From: Mycobacterium lehmannii
GTDB taxonomy: Bacteria > Actinomycetota > Actinomycetes > Mycobacteriales > Mycobacteriaceae
NCBI RefSeq assembly: GCF_002245535.1
Contig: NZ_NKCN01000006.1
Span: forward strand, 165,480 to 229,479
Length of the DNA stretch: 64,000 bases
Direction of reading: 5' to 3'
Shown here: positions 43,021-51,533 of the stretch, in pieces
Numbering within the stretch: position 1 is the stretch's first letter
Layout: every line of letters starts with the position of its first letter
The notes under the pieces: model-generated
Seen by the model: the letters and a program-made list of their open reading frames with translations, nothing else
Database searches by the model: none
Told to the model about the DNA's origin: nothing
Made by a program: the position numbers and the translations under genes

Positions 43021-43934
43021 GCGTACAATCCCGTCAGCCCCGCGCGGCCTGCGGTGCGGGTCAAGGCATCTCGGGTTGCAGACAGCCCGAGCGGAAGCCG
43101 CCGCAACGGTTGGCTGTAGCGCGACAGCCACGACAGGGTGGTTTCGTCGCAGAAGCCGACCGCGCCGTGCAGTTGGTGGCAGACGCGGAACACGACTTCG
43201 GCGGCTTCGAGCGCCGACAACCGCAGTGCGAGTGCGTCGGTGAGTGCCTCAGGGCGGTCAGTAGCGATGCTCCACAGCGCGTATTTCGCGAGAATGTCCA
43301 GTCCGCTGCGTTCGACTTCGGCGTCGGTCAGTTGGAACTGCACACCCTGAAACGACGACAGCGTCTGCCCGAACTGCTTGCGCAGGCTGACATGCGCGAC
43401 CGTCAGTTCGATGGCTCGGTCGAGCATGCCCAGCAGCGTCCAGCACCCCAGCACCAGTGCGAGCGCGACGTCGGCGGCGCCCTGCTCGTCGAGGTGGGAA
43501 GTCTGCAGTTCGCAGACGAAGCCCGGCCCGACGGGCCCGATCCCGGTCACCGTGCTGCGGGCGCCGCCCAGGGTGACGGTGGTCCAACGGTTCTCGAGCC
43601 CACCGACGGCCGCTGCGGGCCGGTTGCCGGCCACCACGATCAGGCCGTCGGTGTGCAGGTCGGTCGGGGCGGCCAGCCGTTCGGCGACCGGATACGGCAG
43701 CGCCCAGTAACCCGCGCTGCGGCACAGCGCCGCCGCGGCTTCCAGGCCGTCGGCGTCGCTGCGCGCATCGAGGTCCCAGGCGCCCAGACCGGCCAGCACC
43801 GGCCCGACCAGCGACTCACGCGCCTCGGGTTTGGCCTCGGCCTGCTGGACCAGCTCATCTCCACCGGCGGCCTCGAACGCGCGCAGCGCCTGGCGGCCAT
43901 ACTCGGCGGCGTCCTCAGACAGCTCGAGATTCAC
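43017..43934 (-). CDS. Acyl-CoA dehydrogenase-like subunit, short form
   Basis: This 305-residue ACAD-family protein is even less canonical than its counterpart at 39939. The N-terminal NLELSEDAAEYGRQALRAFE leads into a weak core without the FAD-binding strand, while the C-terminal helical part (HVSLRKQFGQTLSSFQGVQFQL, VCHQLHGAVGFCDETTLSWLSRYSQPLRRL) is recognisable. GTG 43934 overlaps the TGA of the 383-residue ACAD gene (GTGA). It probably pairs with that protein as the second subunit of a heterotetramer, as FadE28/FadE29 do. The downstream stop overlaps the Gfo/Idh start. Confidence 0.85.
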   Translation of the reverse strand: MNLELSEDAAEYGRQALRAFEAAGGDELVQQAEAKPEARESLVGPVLAGLGAWDLDARSDADGLEAAAALCRSAGYWALPYPVAERLAAPTDLHTDGLIVVAGNRPAAAVGGLENRWTTVTLGGARSTVTGIGPVGPGFVCELQTSHLDEQGAADVALALVLGCWTLLGMLDRAIELTVAHVSLRKQFGQTLSSFQGVQFQLTDAEVERSGLDILAKYALWSIATDRPEALTDALALRLSALEAAEVVFRVCHQLHGAVGFCDETTLSWLSRYSQPLRRLPLGLSATRDALTRTAGRAGLTGLYA

Positions 43935-45082
43935 CGCGCCACCGCCAGCATCGCGCGCGACAGCAGGATCCGCTGCATCTCAATGCTCCCCGACGACACC
44001 GTCGAGGCCTGTGAGTACTTCCAGTGGTCTTCGACCTCGCCGAGGAACCAGGCGGCCCGCGGGTCGTCGTGGGACACCTCGGCGGCGATGTCCATGAGCA
44101 CCTCGGCGCTGTCCTGGTCGAGCGTGGTCACCGCGATCCGGTAAGCCGCGGCGTCACCGGGTTGGATGCGTCCGCTGCTCTGCAGCGACACCACGCGGTA
44201 GGCCATCAACCGGGCCCGCCGACAATGCGTCAACATCCGCATCCACCGGCCGCGCAACTCTCCCGGCAGGTCATCCCACCGGTCGCCGAGCACCGCGGGT
44301 GCTGCGGCCAGCAGCCGTTCACAGCGCGCGTAGCGGGCGATGCCGACGCGTTCGAAGGCCATCACGTCCTGCACCACCGACCAGCCCGCATCCACCGTCC
44401 CGAGCACATCGGCCTCGGTGACCCGCAGATCGTCGAAGAACACCTCGTTGAGGTGATGCGGGCCCATCATGCAGCGGATCGGCCGGACCTGGATCGCCGG
44501 ATCATCCATCGGCACAAGAAAAATCGTCAGTCCCTGCTGCTTGCGCTCACCGCGCGACGTGCGGGTCAGCAGGAAGCACCACTGCGCCATCGTCGCATAC
44601 GACGTCCAGATCTTCTGCCCGCTGACCAGCCAGCCATCACCGTCGGGACGCGCCGTGGTGCGCAGCGACGCCAGATCCGAGCCCGCCTCGGGTTCGGAGA
44701 AACCCTGACACCAGATCACTTCACCGCGCGCGATCGGCGGCAGGTGCGTGCGCTGCTGGGCTTCGGTGCCGTGGCGCATGATGATCGGACCGACCCAGTT
44801 GACGCCCATGTACTGGGCGCCGCGCGGTTCGTGATGCGCCCACATCTCCTCGCGGACCACGGTCTGTTCCCACACCGACGCCCCACCACCGCCGAACTCT
44901 TTGGGCCAGGCCAGGCACAGCAGCTCACGCTCGGCCAGCATCCGGCAGAACCGCTGCGCGACCTCGAGATCGGCGGGGTCGTCGGTGAACGCACCCAGAT
45001 AGTCCTCGGGCACATGCTCTTTGACTAACGCGCGCAGTTCGCCGCGCAACTCCGCAGCCTTGGCGCCCATCGCGAAATCCAC
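43931..45082 (-). CDS. Acyl-CoA dehydrogenase, long subunit
   Basis: This 383-residue ACAD contains LAWPKEFGGGGASVWEQTVVREE in the N-terminal domain, the FAD strand WCQGFSEPEAGSDLASLRTTARPDGDGWLVSGQKIWTS split around residue 135, and a C-terminal bundle ending in SSGSIEMQRILLSRAMLAVAR. It should remove hydrogens from an acyl-CoA, passing electrons to ETF. GTG 45082 lies 2 bases after the CoA-transferase stop. Its coupling to a short ACAD partner mirrors the pair at 39939-42097, so the operon holds two probable heteromeric dehydrogenases acting at different chain steps. Confidence 0.9.
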   Translation of the reverse strand: MDFAMGAKAAELRGELRALVKEHVPEDYLGAFTDDPADLEVAQRFCRMLAERELLCLAWPKEFGGGGASVWEQTVVREEMWAHHEPRGAQYMGVNWVGPIIMRHGTEAQQRTHLPPIARGEVIWCQGFSEPEAGSDLASLRTTARPDGDGWLVSGQKIWTSYATMAQWCFLLTRTSRGERKQQGLTIFLVPMDDPAIQVRPIRCMMGPHHLNEVFFDDLRVTEADVLGTVDAGWSVVQDVMAFERVGIARYARCERLLAAAPAVLGDRWDDLPGELRGRWMRMLTHCRRARLMAYRVVSLQSSGRIQPGDAAAYRIAVTTLDQDSAEVLMDIAAEVSHDDPRAAWFLGEVEDHWKYSQASTVSSGSIEMQRILLSRAMLAVAR

Positions 45083-45084
45083 GC

Positions 45085-46305
45085 CTACCCCACCCCCGAG
45101 GCGCCGACGCTACGGTTTTTGACGAGATCCGCGCCGTTTCCGTCAGAAACCGCAGTCTCGGCGGGATCGATGAGGCCCAACTCGTCGAGCACCGCGTCGG
45201 TGTCGGCGCCCAGCGTGGGGGCGGGGCCCGCGACCTTGCCCGGTGTGCGGGAGAACCACGTCGGCACCCCCGGAAAGCGCACCGGCCCGTCCGCGGTCTC
45301 GACGGTCTCGAAAAGCCCGACCGCGTTCAGGTGTTCGTTGTCGAACAGCGCGTCGGGAGTGTTCAGCGGCGCGGCGGGAATCTCGAGTTTCCGGAAAAGA
45401 TCCAGCCATTCGGCGGTGGTGCGCTCCTTCATGGTCTCAGCGAGCAGCCCGTAGACGACATCGATGTTGTGCGCACGCTTCTCGAGGGTGGCGTAGGACT
45501 CGTCGTTCCACGCCGGACTCACCGCGCTGATGAACGCGTTCCAGTGTTTGTCGTTGTAGATCAGCGCGGCGATGTAGCCGTCGCTGGTGCGGTACGGCCT
45601 GCGGTTGGGCGCGACCGTGCGCGGATACACCGCGGGCCCCAGTGGGGGGTCGAACATGGCGCCGTTGGCATGTTCGACCAGCATGAACGACGCCATCGTC
45701 TCGAACATGGCGACCTCGACCTCTTGCCCCTCCCCGGTCCGCTCGCGATGAAACAAGGCCATCATCGTCGCGTAGAGGGCCGTCAGCCCGCCGACCTTGT
45801 CGGCCATGATCGTGCCGACGAAATCGGCCTCACCGGTCAATTGCTGTTGTACCGCGGGCAATCCGGCCTCGGCCTGAATGGTGTCGTCGTACGCGGGGCG
45901 GTCGCGGTCGGGCCCACGGCGGCCGTAGCCGTAGCAGTTCGTGTAGATGATCGCGGGGTTGACGGCGGCGACGTCGTCGTAGCCGAAGCCGAGCTTGGCG
46001 ACCGCCTTGGCGCGCATGGAATGGATGAACACGTCGGAGCGCTCGATGAGCGCCCGCATCGCCGCCTTTCCGGCTTCGGTCTGCAGGTCCAGCACCACGC
46101 TGCGCTTACCACGGTTGACGTTGACGAACACCCCACTCATCCCGGGCGAAGGGCCAACGGAGATGAAGCGGGTGTTATCACCCTGCGGCGGTTCGACTTT
46201 GATGACGTCAGCACCCATGTCCGCCATGATCTGGGTGCAGTACGGCCCCATCACCATCGCGGTGAGGTCGACGACACGCACCCCGGCCAGCGGCCCGCTA
46301 GGCAT
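45085..46305 (-). CDS. Class III CoA transferase (CaiB/BaiF family)
   Basis: This 406-residue enzyme moves CoA between carboxylic acids. LAGVRVVDLTAMVMGPYCTQIMADMGADVIKVEPPQGD is split over the conserved N-terminus, and the catalytic Asp is in PAYDDTIQAEAG near 165. FRKLEIPAAPLNTPD and VPTWFSRTPG are usual C-terminal segments. ATG 46305 is favoured over GTG 46311 because AAGGG then sits at good spacing; both overlap the upstream SDR gene. The last 20 or so codons lie inside a diverged inverted repeat (45103-45162), so the C-terminus looks newly acquired. It probably activates the acid made by the oxygenases upstream. Confidence 0.9.
   Translation of the reverse strand: MPSGPLAGVRVVDLTAMVMGPYCTQIMADMGADVIKVEPPQGDNTRFISVGPSPGMSGVFVNVNRGKRSVVLDLQTEAGKAAMRALIERSDVFIHSMRAKAVAKLGFGYDDVAAVNPAIIYTNCYGYGRRGPDRDRPAYDDTIQAEAGLPAVQQQLTGEADFVGTIMADKVGGLTALYATMMALFHRERTGEGQEVEVAMFETMASFMLVEHANGAMFDPPLGPAVYPRTVAPNRRPYRTSDGYIAALIYNDKHWNAFISAVSPAWNDESYATLEKRAHNIDVVYGLLAETMKERTTAEWLDLFRKLEIPAAPLNTPDALFDNEHLNAVGLFETVETADGPVRFPGVPTWFSRTPGKVAGPAPTLGADTDAVLDELGLIDPAETAVSDGNGADLVKNRSVGASGVG
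45103..45162. repeat. Diverged inverted repeat inside the 3' coding end of the CoA transferase gene
   Basis: Arms at 45103-45123 and 45142-45162 pair at 17 of 21 positions. The GGTTTYTGAC core and overall size match the terminator-like repeat at 36616-36674. Here it is translated as the C-terminal tail of the CoA transferase. Confidence 0.55.
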
Positions 46306-47245
46306 GGACACCGCCCTTCTGCGCCATGGCGAAGCTGTACTTGATGTGGTCGTTGTGCCCGTCGGGCACGACAGGGAACACCACGGGTTCGGACAGGTCG
46401 CGGATCGCGGCGATCTGCGCGCCGACCTCCTCGATCGACCACGACGGCCGGTAGACGCCGGGGGTCTCCGCGACCACGGCCCGCGCGATCCGGCCTGCCA
46501 GCGCGATCAGCGCTTCACCGGTGATCGAACATGATTCGTGTGCCAGCCATCCCACCGCCGGTGCGACCAGCTCCGCGCCCATCGGCGGATACGCCGACGT
46601 GTCGATGCCCTCGGCCATCCGTGTCACCGCAGCGGGCACGATCACGTTGCTCTTGACGCCGTGCGCGGCGCCCTCCATGGCCGCGACGTTGGACAGGCCG
46701 ATCACGCCCGCCTTGGCCACCGCGTAGTTGGCGACGCCGTGATTGCCGTAGAGACCACCGATCGAGGACGTCAGCACGATGCGGCCGTATCCGGCGTCGC
46801 ACATCGACGGAAATGCCGGGCGCACAACGTGAAAAGCACCACGGAGGTGGACGTCGAGCACCGCCTCGAAGTCGTCGTACGTCATCTCCGCAAGTGGAGC
46901 CCGGCGCACGATGCCTGCGTTGTGGATCAGGATGTCGATGCGTCCGTAGCGTTCGAGGGCGGATTCGACGATCGCCTTGCCGCCGGCCGGGGTGGCCACC
47001 GAATCGGTGTTCGCCGCGGCGTCGCCTCCGGCAGCGACGATCTCGCGCACCACTTCTTCGGCGGGCCCGGGCGCCTTAGATGGCGGGTGGACGGGGTCGT
47101 ACTCCTCACCCGTCAGGCTGCCGCCCGGATCGTTGACGACGACCTTGGCGCCCCGCTGCGCGAGCAGCATGGCGTATGAGCGGCCCAGGCCCCTGCCGCC
47201 ACCGGTCACGACGGCCACCTGACCGTCGAAGCGCAGCTCACTCAT
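46298..47245 (-). CDS. Short-chain dehydrogenase/reductase (multifunctional-type, HSD17B4-like)
   Basis: This 315-residue SDR has VAVVTGGGRGLGRSYAMLLAQRGAKVVVNDPGG split over its NAD motif, then an insert TGEEYDPVHPPSKAPGPAEEVV that is typical of the hydroxyacyl-CoA dehydrogenase part of peroxisomal-type multifunctional enzymes. The catalytic set is Ser in LTSSIGG, Tyr and Lys in YAVAKAG, and HNAGIVR in place of NNAG. It should oxidise a 3-hydroxyacyl-CoA or a ring alcohol. The ATG at 47245 begins MSELRFDGQ. Its stop overlaps the CoA transferase start. It is preceded by a strong stem-loop at 47257-47309. Confidence 0.88.
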   Translation of the reverse strand: MSELRFDGQVAVVTGGGRGLGRSYAMLLAQRGAKVVVNDPGGSLTGEEYDPVHPPSKAPGPAEEVVREIVAAGGDAAANTDSVATPAGGKAIVESALERYGRIDILIHNAGIVRRAPLAEMTYDDFEAVLDVHLRGAFHVVRPAFPSMCDAGYGRIVLTSSIGGLYGNHGVANYAVAKAGVIGLSNVAAMEGAAHGVKSNVIVPAAVTRMAEGIDTSAYPPMGAELVAPAVGWLAHESCSITGEALIALAGRIARAVVAETPGVYRPSWSIEEVGAQIAAIRDLSEPVVFPVVPDGHNDHIKYSFAMAQKGGVHA

Positions 47246-47256
47246 CGCGCATACCT

Positions 47257-47309
47257 GCGATTTGTGTGCGAGAAGGAGCGCTCACCGCTCCCGAACGCAC
47301 ACAAATCGC
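47257..47309. terminator. Perfect 14-bp stem-loop between monooxygenase and SDR genes
   Basis: Arms 47257-47270 and 47296-47309 are exact reverse complements, with a second small stem GGAGCG/CGCTCC inside the loop. It begins where the monooxygenase gene ends (47309) and precedes the SDR start (47245) on the same strand, so it may reduce read-through within the run. Confidence 0.65.
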
Positions 47310-49165
47310 TACTTCTCGAGTACCAGGCCATCGAGATCGCCCTTGTCGCGCCACTCCTTGAGCAGATCGCCGAACGCGTAGAAGCCCGGGCCGTAAGGCT
47401 CGCCGAGGTGTGAGCGGATGCCCTCACCGCCACCGCCGCCCTCGTTGTTGTAGTAGCCCGGAGTGCAGGATGCGTCGAAAGCCGAGTTGTCGACCGCGGA
47501 TTCGCGGATGGTCTGGCACCACTGCTCCTGCGCATCGTCGGTCGGCTCGACGACCGTCGCGCCCCGCTTCAACGCCTCGGCGATGATGTAGGCGATGTGC
47601 TCGCCCTGCAGTTCGTAGTTGGCCGCGATGTTGGCCGAGATGCCGACCTGGGTGAAGCCCGTGAAGAACTGGTTCGGGAAGCCGCGGCTGGTCATACCGT
47701 GCAGCGTCTTGTAGCCGTCGTGCCAGTAGTCGTAGAGCGACAGCCCGTCGCGGCCCTCGATCGCGTCGATCGAGTAGCGCCTGCTGATCTCGGTGGTGAT
47801 CTCGAAGCCGCTGGCGTAGATGATGCAGTCGACCTCGTATTCCTGGCCGTTGGCGACGAAGCCCTTCTCGGTGATCCGCTCGACCCCTTTGGTGTCGGAC
47901 ACGTCGACCAGCGTCACGTTGGGCCGGTTGAAGGTGGGCAGGTAGTCGTCGTTGGACAGCGGTCGCTTGCACAGGAAGCGGTAGTACGGCTTGAGCGCCT
48001 CGGCCGTGTCGGGGTCGTCGACGGTCTCGGCGATCCGGCGGCGCAGCCGCTCCATGATCTTGTAGTCCTCTTCCTCGCGGATCGCCATGAACTGCTCGGG
48101 CGTCAGCGTCGACGGGTCCTCGAGCGAGAGCACCCGCGCGGCGGTGTTGCGGCCGAGTTCGGTCCAGAAGTCGCACACCAGATCCGGCTGACCGGGCGCC
48201 ATCCCCTCGAACGTCCACGAGTGGAAGTTGCGCTGGCGTTCCTTCTGCCAGCCGGGCTGCAGCGTCTTCACCCAGTCGGGGTTGGTCGGGGTGTTGTTGC
48301 GCGCGTCGACCGTCGACGGGGTGCGCTGAACGACATACAGGTGCTTGGCATCTCGGGCCAGGAACGGCACCACCTGGATGCTGGTGGCGCCGGTGCCGAT
48401 GATCGCGACACGCTTGTCAGCGAGCTTGTCCATGCCGCCGGTGTAGTCGCCGCCGGTGTAGTCGTAGTCCCACCGCGACGAGTGGAAGCTGTGTCCCTTG
48501 AAGTCCTTCATGCCCGGGATGCCCGGCAGCTTCGGTCGGTGGAACGGCCCGGATGCCAGCACCACGAACCGCGCGCGGATGTCGTCACCGCGGTTGGTGG
48601 CCAGGCGCCACCGCTGAATCTCCTCGTCCCAGCGCATATCGCGCACCTGGGTGGAGAAGATCGCCGAGTCGTAGAGCCCGAAGTGCTTGCCGATGCGCCT
48701 GCAGTGTTCGTAGATCTCGGGGCCGTCGGCGAACTTCTTGCTCGGGATGTAGTCGAGCTCTTCCAGAAGCGGTATGTAGCAATAGGACTCGTTGTCGCAT
48801 TGGATGCCGGGATACCGGTTCCAGTACCAGACCCCGCCGAAGTCGCCGCCCAGCTCGATGATCCGGACGTCTTCGACGCCGGCCTTCTTCAGATGCGCCG
48901 CCGACAGCAGCCCGCCGAAGCCACCGCCGAGCACCGCGACGTCGATGTCCTCGACGATCGGGTCTCGCGGCGCCACGGGCGTATAGGGGTCGGTCTCGTA
49001 GTAGCCGGCGAAGTCGTCGGTCAACTCGACGTACTGCTTGGAGCCCTCGGGCCGAAGCCTTTTCGCGCGCTCCTGGGCGTACTTCTCCCGCAGTGCATCG
49101 ATGTCGATGTCGTCGGGGGTTTCTGTGGGCCCGCAGGTGTCGGTCCCCGAATCGGACAAAGTCAT
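47309..49165 (-). CDS. FAD-dependent Baeyer-Villiger-type monooxygenase
   Basis: This 618-residue flavoprotein has the FAD motif AVLGGGFGGLLSAAHLKKAG near 78-97, the BVMO fingerprint FKGHSFHSSRWDYDY (FxGxxxHxxxW-D) near 224-238, and the NADPH Rossmann motif IIGTGATSIQVVPFLA near 260. It resembles cyclohexanone/cyclopentadecanone-type monooxygenases with an N-terminal extension of about 70 residues. It should insert oxygen next to a ketone, giving a lactone or ester. The ATG at 49165 is 3 bases after the Rieske gene stop. Within the operon it is the natural ring-opening step for a cyclic ketone, although this is inferred from the family only. Confidence 0.9.
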   Translation of the reverse strand: MTLSDSGTDTCGPTETPDDIDIDALREKYAQERAKRLRPEGSKQYVELTDDFAGYYETDPYTPVAPRDPIVEDIDVAVLGGGFGGLLSAAHLKKAGVEDVRIIELGGDFGGVWYWNRYPGIQCDNESYCYIPLLEELDYIPSKKFADGPEIYEHCRRIGKHFGLYDSAIFSTQVRDMRWDEEIQRWRLATNRGDDIRARFVVLASGPFHRPKLPGIPGMKDFKGHSFHSSRWDYDYTGGDYTGGMDKLADKRVAIIGTGATSIQVVPFLARDAKHLYVVQRTPSTVDARNNTPTNPDWVKTLQPGWQKERQRNFHSWTFEGMAPGQPDLVCDFWTELGRNTAARVLSLEDPSTLTPEQFMAIREEEDYKIMERLRRRIAETVDDPDTAEALKPYYRFLCKRPLSNDDYLPTFNRPNVTLVDVSDTKGVERITEKGFVANGQEYEVDCIIYASGFEITTEISRRYSIDAIEGRDGLSLYDYWHDGYKTLHGMTSRGFPNQFFTGFTQVGISANIAANYELQGEHIAYIIAEALKRGATVVEPTDDAQEQWCQTIRESAVDNSAFDASCTPGYYNNEGGGGGEGIRSHLGEPYGPGFYAFGDLLKEWRDKGDLDGLVLEK

Positions 49166-49168
49166 GGC

Positions 49169-50539
49169 TCAGAGCTCTTTCGGTTCGCCGGTGCCCATGT
49201 ACTTGGACAACTGATAGTGAAGGTTCACGGTGCTGCGTTCGCGGTACGGGTTGGGCTTGGTCCCCGGGAAGCCCAGCGACTTCATGCCCTGCTGCACCGC
49301 GGCCATGTTCGAGAAGTCCTGGGGAAGCACCGAAAGCCAGTTCGGGCTGTCCTTGGGCGTGTACTCCCAATGCGTCTGCGGCTCTTGACCCTTCGGGAAC
49401 AGCTCCAACGTCGCCACTTCGAATATGCACTTGTTCGGATCGTAGCTCGGGTGGGGCCGAGCGCCGTAGCACAGCGCGGTCGTCAGGCCCTGGCCTACCT
49501 GGAAGTTGGGGAAGATCTGCCACGCCGTGCCCGCCTGCCCGAGAATGTCGGGCGGAATGGTCGGCCACACGACGCCGCGGGCCTCGTCGTCACGCCTGGC
49601 CGATGCCAACCAGTGTTCGAGAACCTTGTCCGGAGGTGTGCCCTCGGGCAGTTCGTCGACCAGCCTCTTGGCCGCGTTCACCAGCGTCTCGGTGGTGGTC
49701 GCGTTGGTCTGCTCCCACGTGTACATCTGCATCTCGGCGGTGGAGACGCGGGGGTCGTCGCCGGTGCCCAACCGGATCTTGGACTTGGTGGCCTCCATGT
49801 CTTTTGGCGCGTCGTATCCGATGTTGCTGTGCCTGCCCTGCACCTTGGCCCAACCCTTGAACTCGCCGAACTTGTTGAACTCCGGATGCGTGGTAAACAC
49901 GTGGTAGGTCTCGTTGAAGGCCTCGAGCGCGACCTTCCAGTTGCAGTCGAAGTACAGCCATTTGCGCCACTTGTAGCGCATGTTCTCCAGCCCGAACGGA
50001 TCGAGGATCTTGGCGGCCGGGAACAGGTAGTCGGCAAGCGGTTCGCAGTCGGGATCCATGTTGATGAACAGCCAGCCGCCCCACGTGTCGACCTGGACGG
50101 GGACGAGGTGGGTGTTCTGCGGGGTGAGCGCGCCGTTCCAGTCGTCCTGTTCGCGGATATGGGTGCAGGCACCGTCGAGTCCGTATGTCCAGCCGTGGAA
50201 TCCGCAGACGAACGACTTGCGGGCACGGCCGACGGCGTTCTTGTCCCCGTCGGGGGTGTCGACGAGGCGGCGGCCGCGGTGCATGCACACGTTGTGGTGC
50301 GCCCGAAACTCGTCTGCCCCGGTGCGCACCACGATGATCGAGTCATCGAGGACGTCGTAGGTCAGGTAGCTGCCGACCTCGGGAAGCTCCTCGACGCGGC
50401 CGGCCTGCTGCCATACCTTGCGCCACAACTTATCCCGCTCGGCGCGCGCATACTCCTCCGAGACGTACGCCTCCACCGGGATGGTCATCGGTTCGCAGAG
50501 CTCTTCTGGTGCTTCAATCCTCGGCTGCGTATCGGTCAT
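49169..50539 (-). CDS. Rieske non-heme iron oxygenase, large (alpha) subunit
   Basis: This 456-residue ring-hydroxylating oxygenase has the Rieske cluster ligands C85-x-H87 (VCMHRGRR) and C112-x2-H115 (VCGFHGWTYG). The linker of 24 residues between the pairs is longer than the common 15-17. The catalytic iron ligands are His in NETYHVFTTHPEF near 218-223, with an acidic partner later. ATG 50539 has AAGGAG 7 bases upstream and is preferred to 50614. No beta subunit, ferredoxin or reductase gene is in the window, so it may be an alpha-only (alpha3) oxygenase using a reductase encoded elsewhere. It starts the oxidative attack together with the monooxygenase next to it. Confidence 0.92.
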   Translation of the reverse strand: MTDTQPRIEAPEELCEPMTIPVEAYVSEEYARAERDKLWRKVWQQAGRVEELPEVGSYLTYDVLDDSIIVVRTGADEFRAHHNVCMHRGRRLVDTPDGDKNAVGRARKSFVCGFHGWTYGLDGACTHIREQDDWNGALTPQNTHLVPVQVDTWGGWLFINMDPDCEPLADYLFPAAKILDPFGLENMRYKWRKWLYFDCNWKVALEAFNETYHVFTTHPEFNKFGEFKGWAKVQGRHSNIGYDAPKDMEATKSKIRLGTGDDPRVSTAEMQMYTWEQTNATTTETLVNAAKRLVDELPEGTPPDKVLEHWLASARRDDEARGVVWPTIPPDILGQAGTAWQIFPNFQVGQGLTTALCYGARPHPSYDPNKCIFEVATLELFPKGQEPQTHWEYTPKDSPNWLSVLPQDFSNMAAVQQGMKSLGFPGTKPNPYRERSTVNLHYQLSKYMGTGEPKEL

Positions 50540-50549
50540 TTCAAACTCC

Positions 50550-51395
50550 TTAGAACCGACTGATTTCTGCGCGGAAGGTTTCGTCTTTGAGGAACAGCGA
50601 CGTGTTGTCGGCACCGAGGTGCGTCCACTTCAGGTTGAGTCCACCGTCGACGAGAAGCGTCTGTCCGGTGATATAGCTCGACAGGTCCGACAGCAGAAAC
50701 AGGATCGCCCCCGCCTGCTCTTCGGGCCGGCCCCGCCTGCCCATCGCGATCGCCCGCCGGTCCCGGTCGGGGTCGACGTCGACGTAAGTGCGCGACGCGG
50801 CGGTCTCGGTCACCCCGGGCGCCACGGCGTTGACGCGGATGTTGTCGTGGGCCAACTCGGCGGCCATGGTGCGCGTCATCGCGACCACCGCCGCCTTGGC
50901 CGTGCCGTAGGCGATGTGGAACGGTGCGGTGTTCATCCCGCTGATCGACGACACGGAGACGACCGAGCCCTTCAGGCCGCGGGCGCGGAGTTCTCCGCAT
51001 ACCGCCTGGCTCATGAAGAACGCCGTCTCGAGGTTCGCGGTGAACAACTCCCGCCAGTCCGCGCGCGTCACCCGGGTCGACGGCATCCACGTCGACGGCG
51101 CGGCGCCGCCCGCGATGTTCACCAATCCGTACAGATCGCCCTCGGTTCGCCGGACCTGTTCCATCACGGTGGCGATGCCGTCGTCGGTGGAGGCGTCGGC
51201 CGACACTGCGACGACCGCCAGGCCCTGGTCGATGAGCGGGCCGACATGTTGGTCGAGGTTCTCTTTCGATCGGCTGACGGCCACCACCGTGGCACCGGCC
51301 TCGGCCGCCATCCGGGTCACGGTGGTGCCGATTCCGCCGCCGCCCGCACCCGACACCACCACGATTCGGCCGTCCAGCCTCAAAAGGTCGACCAT
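50550..51395 (-). CDS. Short-chain dehydrogenase/reductase
   Basis: This 281-residue SDR has VVVSGAGGGGIGTTVTRMAAEAG at its cofactor motif, with a Gly-rich loop longer than TGxxxGIG, VNIAGGAAP in place of NNAG, Ser in VSVSSISGM and the pair YGTAKA. The C-terminal TGQTLLVDGG is usual for the family. It would oxidise the diol or alcohol produced by the oxygenases. The ATG at 51395 is only 5 bases from a perfect 12-bp palindrome (51401-51412), so it is the first gene of the minus-strand run and likely under direct operator control. It is 10 bases upstream of the Rieske gene. Confidence 0.88.
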   Translation of the reverse strand: MVDLLRLDGRIVVVSGAGGGGIGTTVTRMAAEAGATVVAVSRSKENLDQHVGPLIDQGLAVVAVSADASTDDGIATVMEQVRRTEGDLYGLVNIAGGAAPSTWMPSTRVTRADWRELFTANLETAFFMSQAVCGELRARGLKGSVVSVSSISGMNTAPFHIAYGTAKAAVVAMTRTMAAELAHDNIRVNAVAPGVTETAASRTYVDVDPDRDRRAIAMGRRGRPEEQAGAILFLLSDLSSYITGQTLLVDGGLNLKWTHLGADNTSLFLKDETFRAEISRF

Positions 51396-51400
51396 GTTAT

Positions 51401-51412
51401 TTGTCCGGACAA
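51401..51412. promoter_or_regulatory. Palindromic operator TTGTCCGGACAA
   Basis: A perfect 12-bp palindrome 5 bases before the SDR start codon on the minus strand. A near copy is at 51497-51509 at the other end of the same intergenic region. The GntR-family gene at 53138 is the obvious candidate regulator. Confidence 0.7.
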
Positions 51413-51496
51413 CGAGTGTTGCTCTCCATGTTGCAGAACACTATTCCCCAGCGCGAATCGGCCCGTCAAGGGCGAAGCAACTTCTTTCGCGGCCTA

Positions 51497-51525
51497 TTGT
51501 CTGGACTAAGCAGCCTTGCTAACGT
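51497..51525 (+). promoter_or_regulatory. Promoter with embedded second operator for the plus-strand operon
   Basis: TTGTCT (51497-51502) and TAACGT (51520-51525) form a -35/-10 pair with a 17-base spacer, 8 bases before the ATG at 51534. TTGTCTGGACTAA at 51497-51509 resembles the palindrome at 51401, so a repressor there would cover the -35. Confidence 0.6.
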
Positions 51526-51533
51526 GCCAGGTC

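Noticed and set aside
45103..45162. Terminator for the CoA transferase gene
   Set aside because: Although hairpin-like, it lies before the stop codon at 45085, inside the coding sequence, and the next ACAD gene starts 2 bases after the stop, so termination there is unlikely.
47597..50563. 988-codon open frame on the plus strand
   Set aside because: It is antisense to the monooxygenase and Rieske genes, which have clear motifs; the frame is a by-product of high G+C codon usage and has no recognisable domain.
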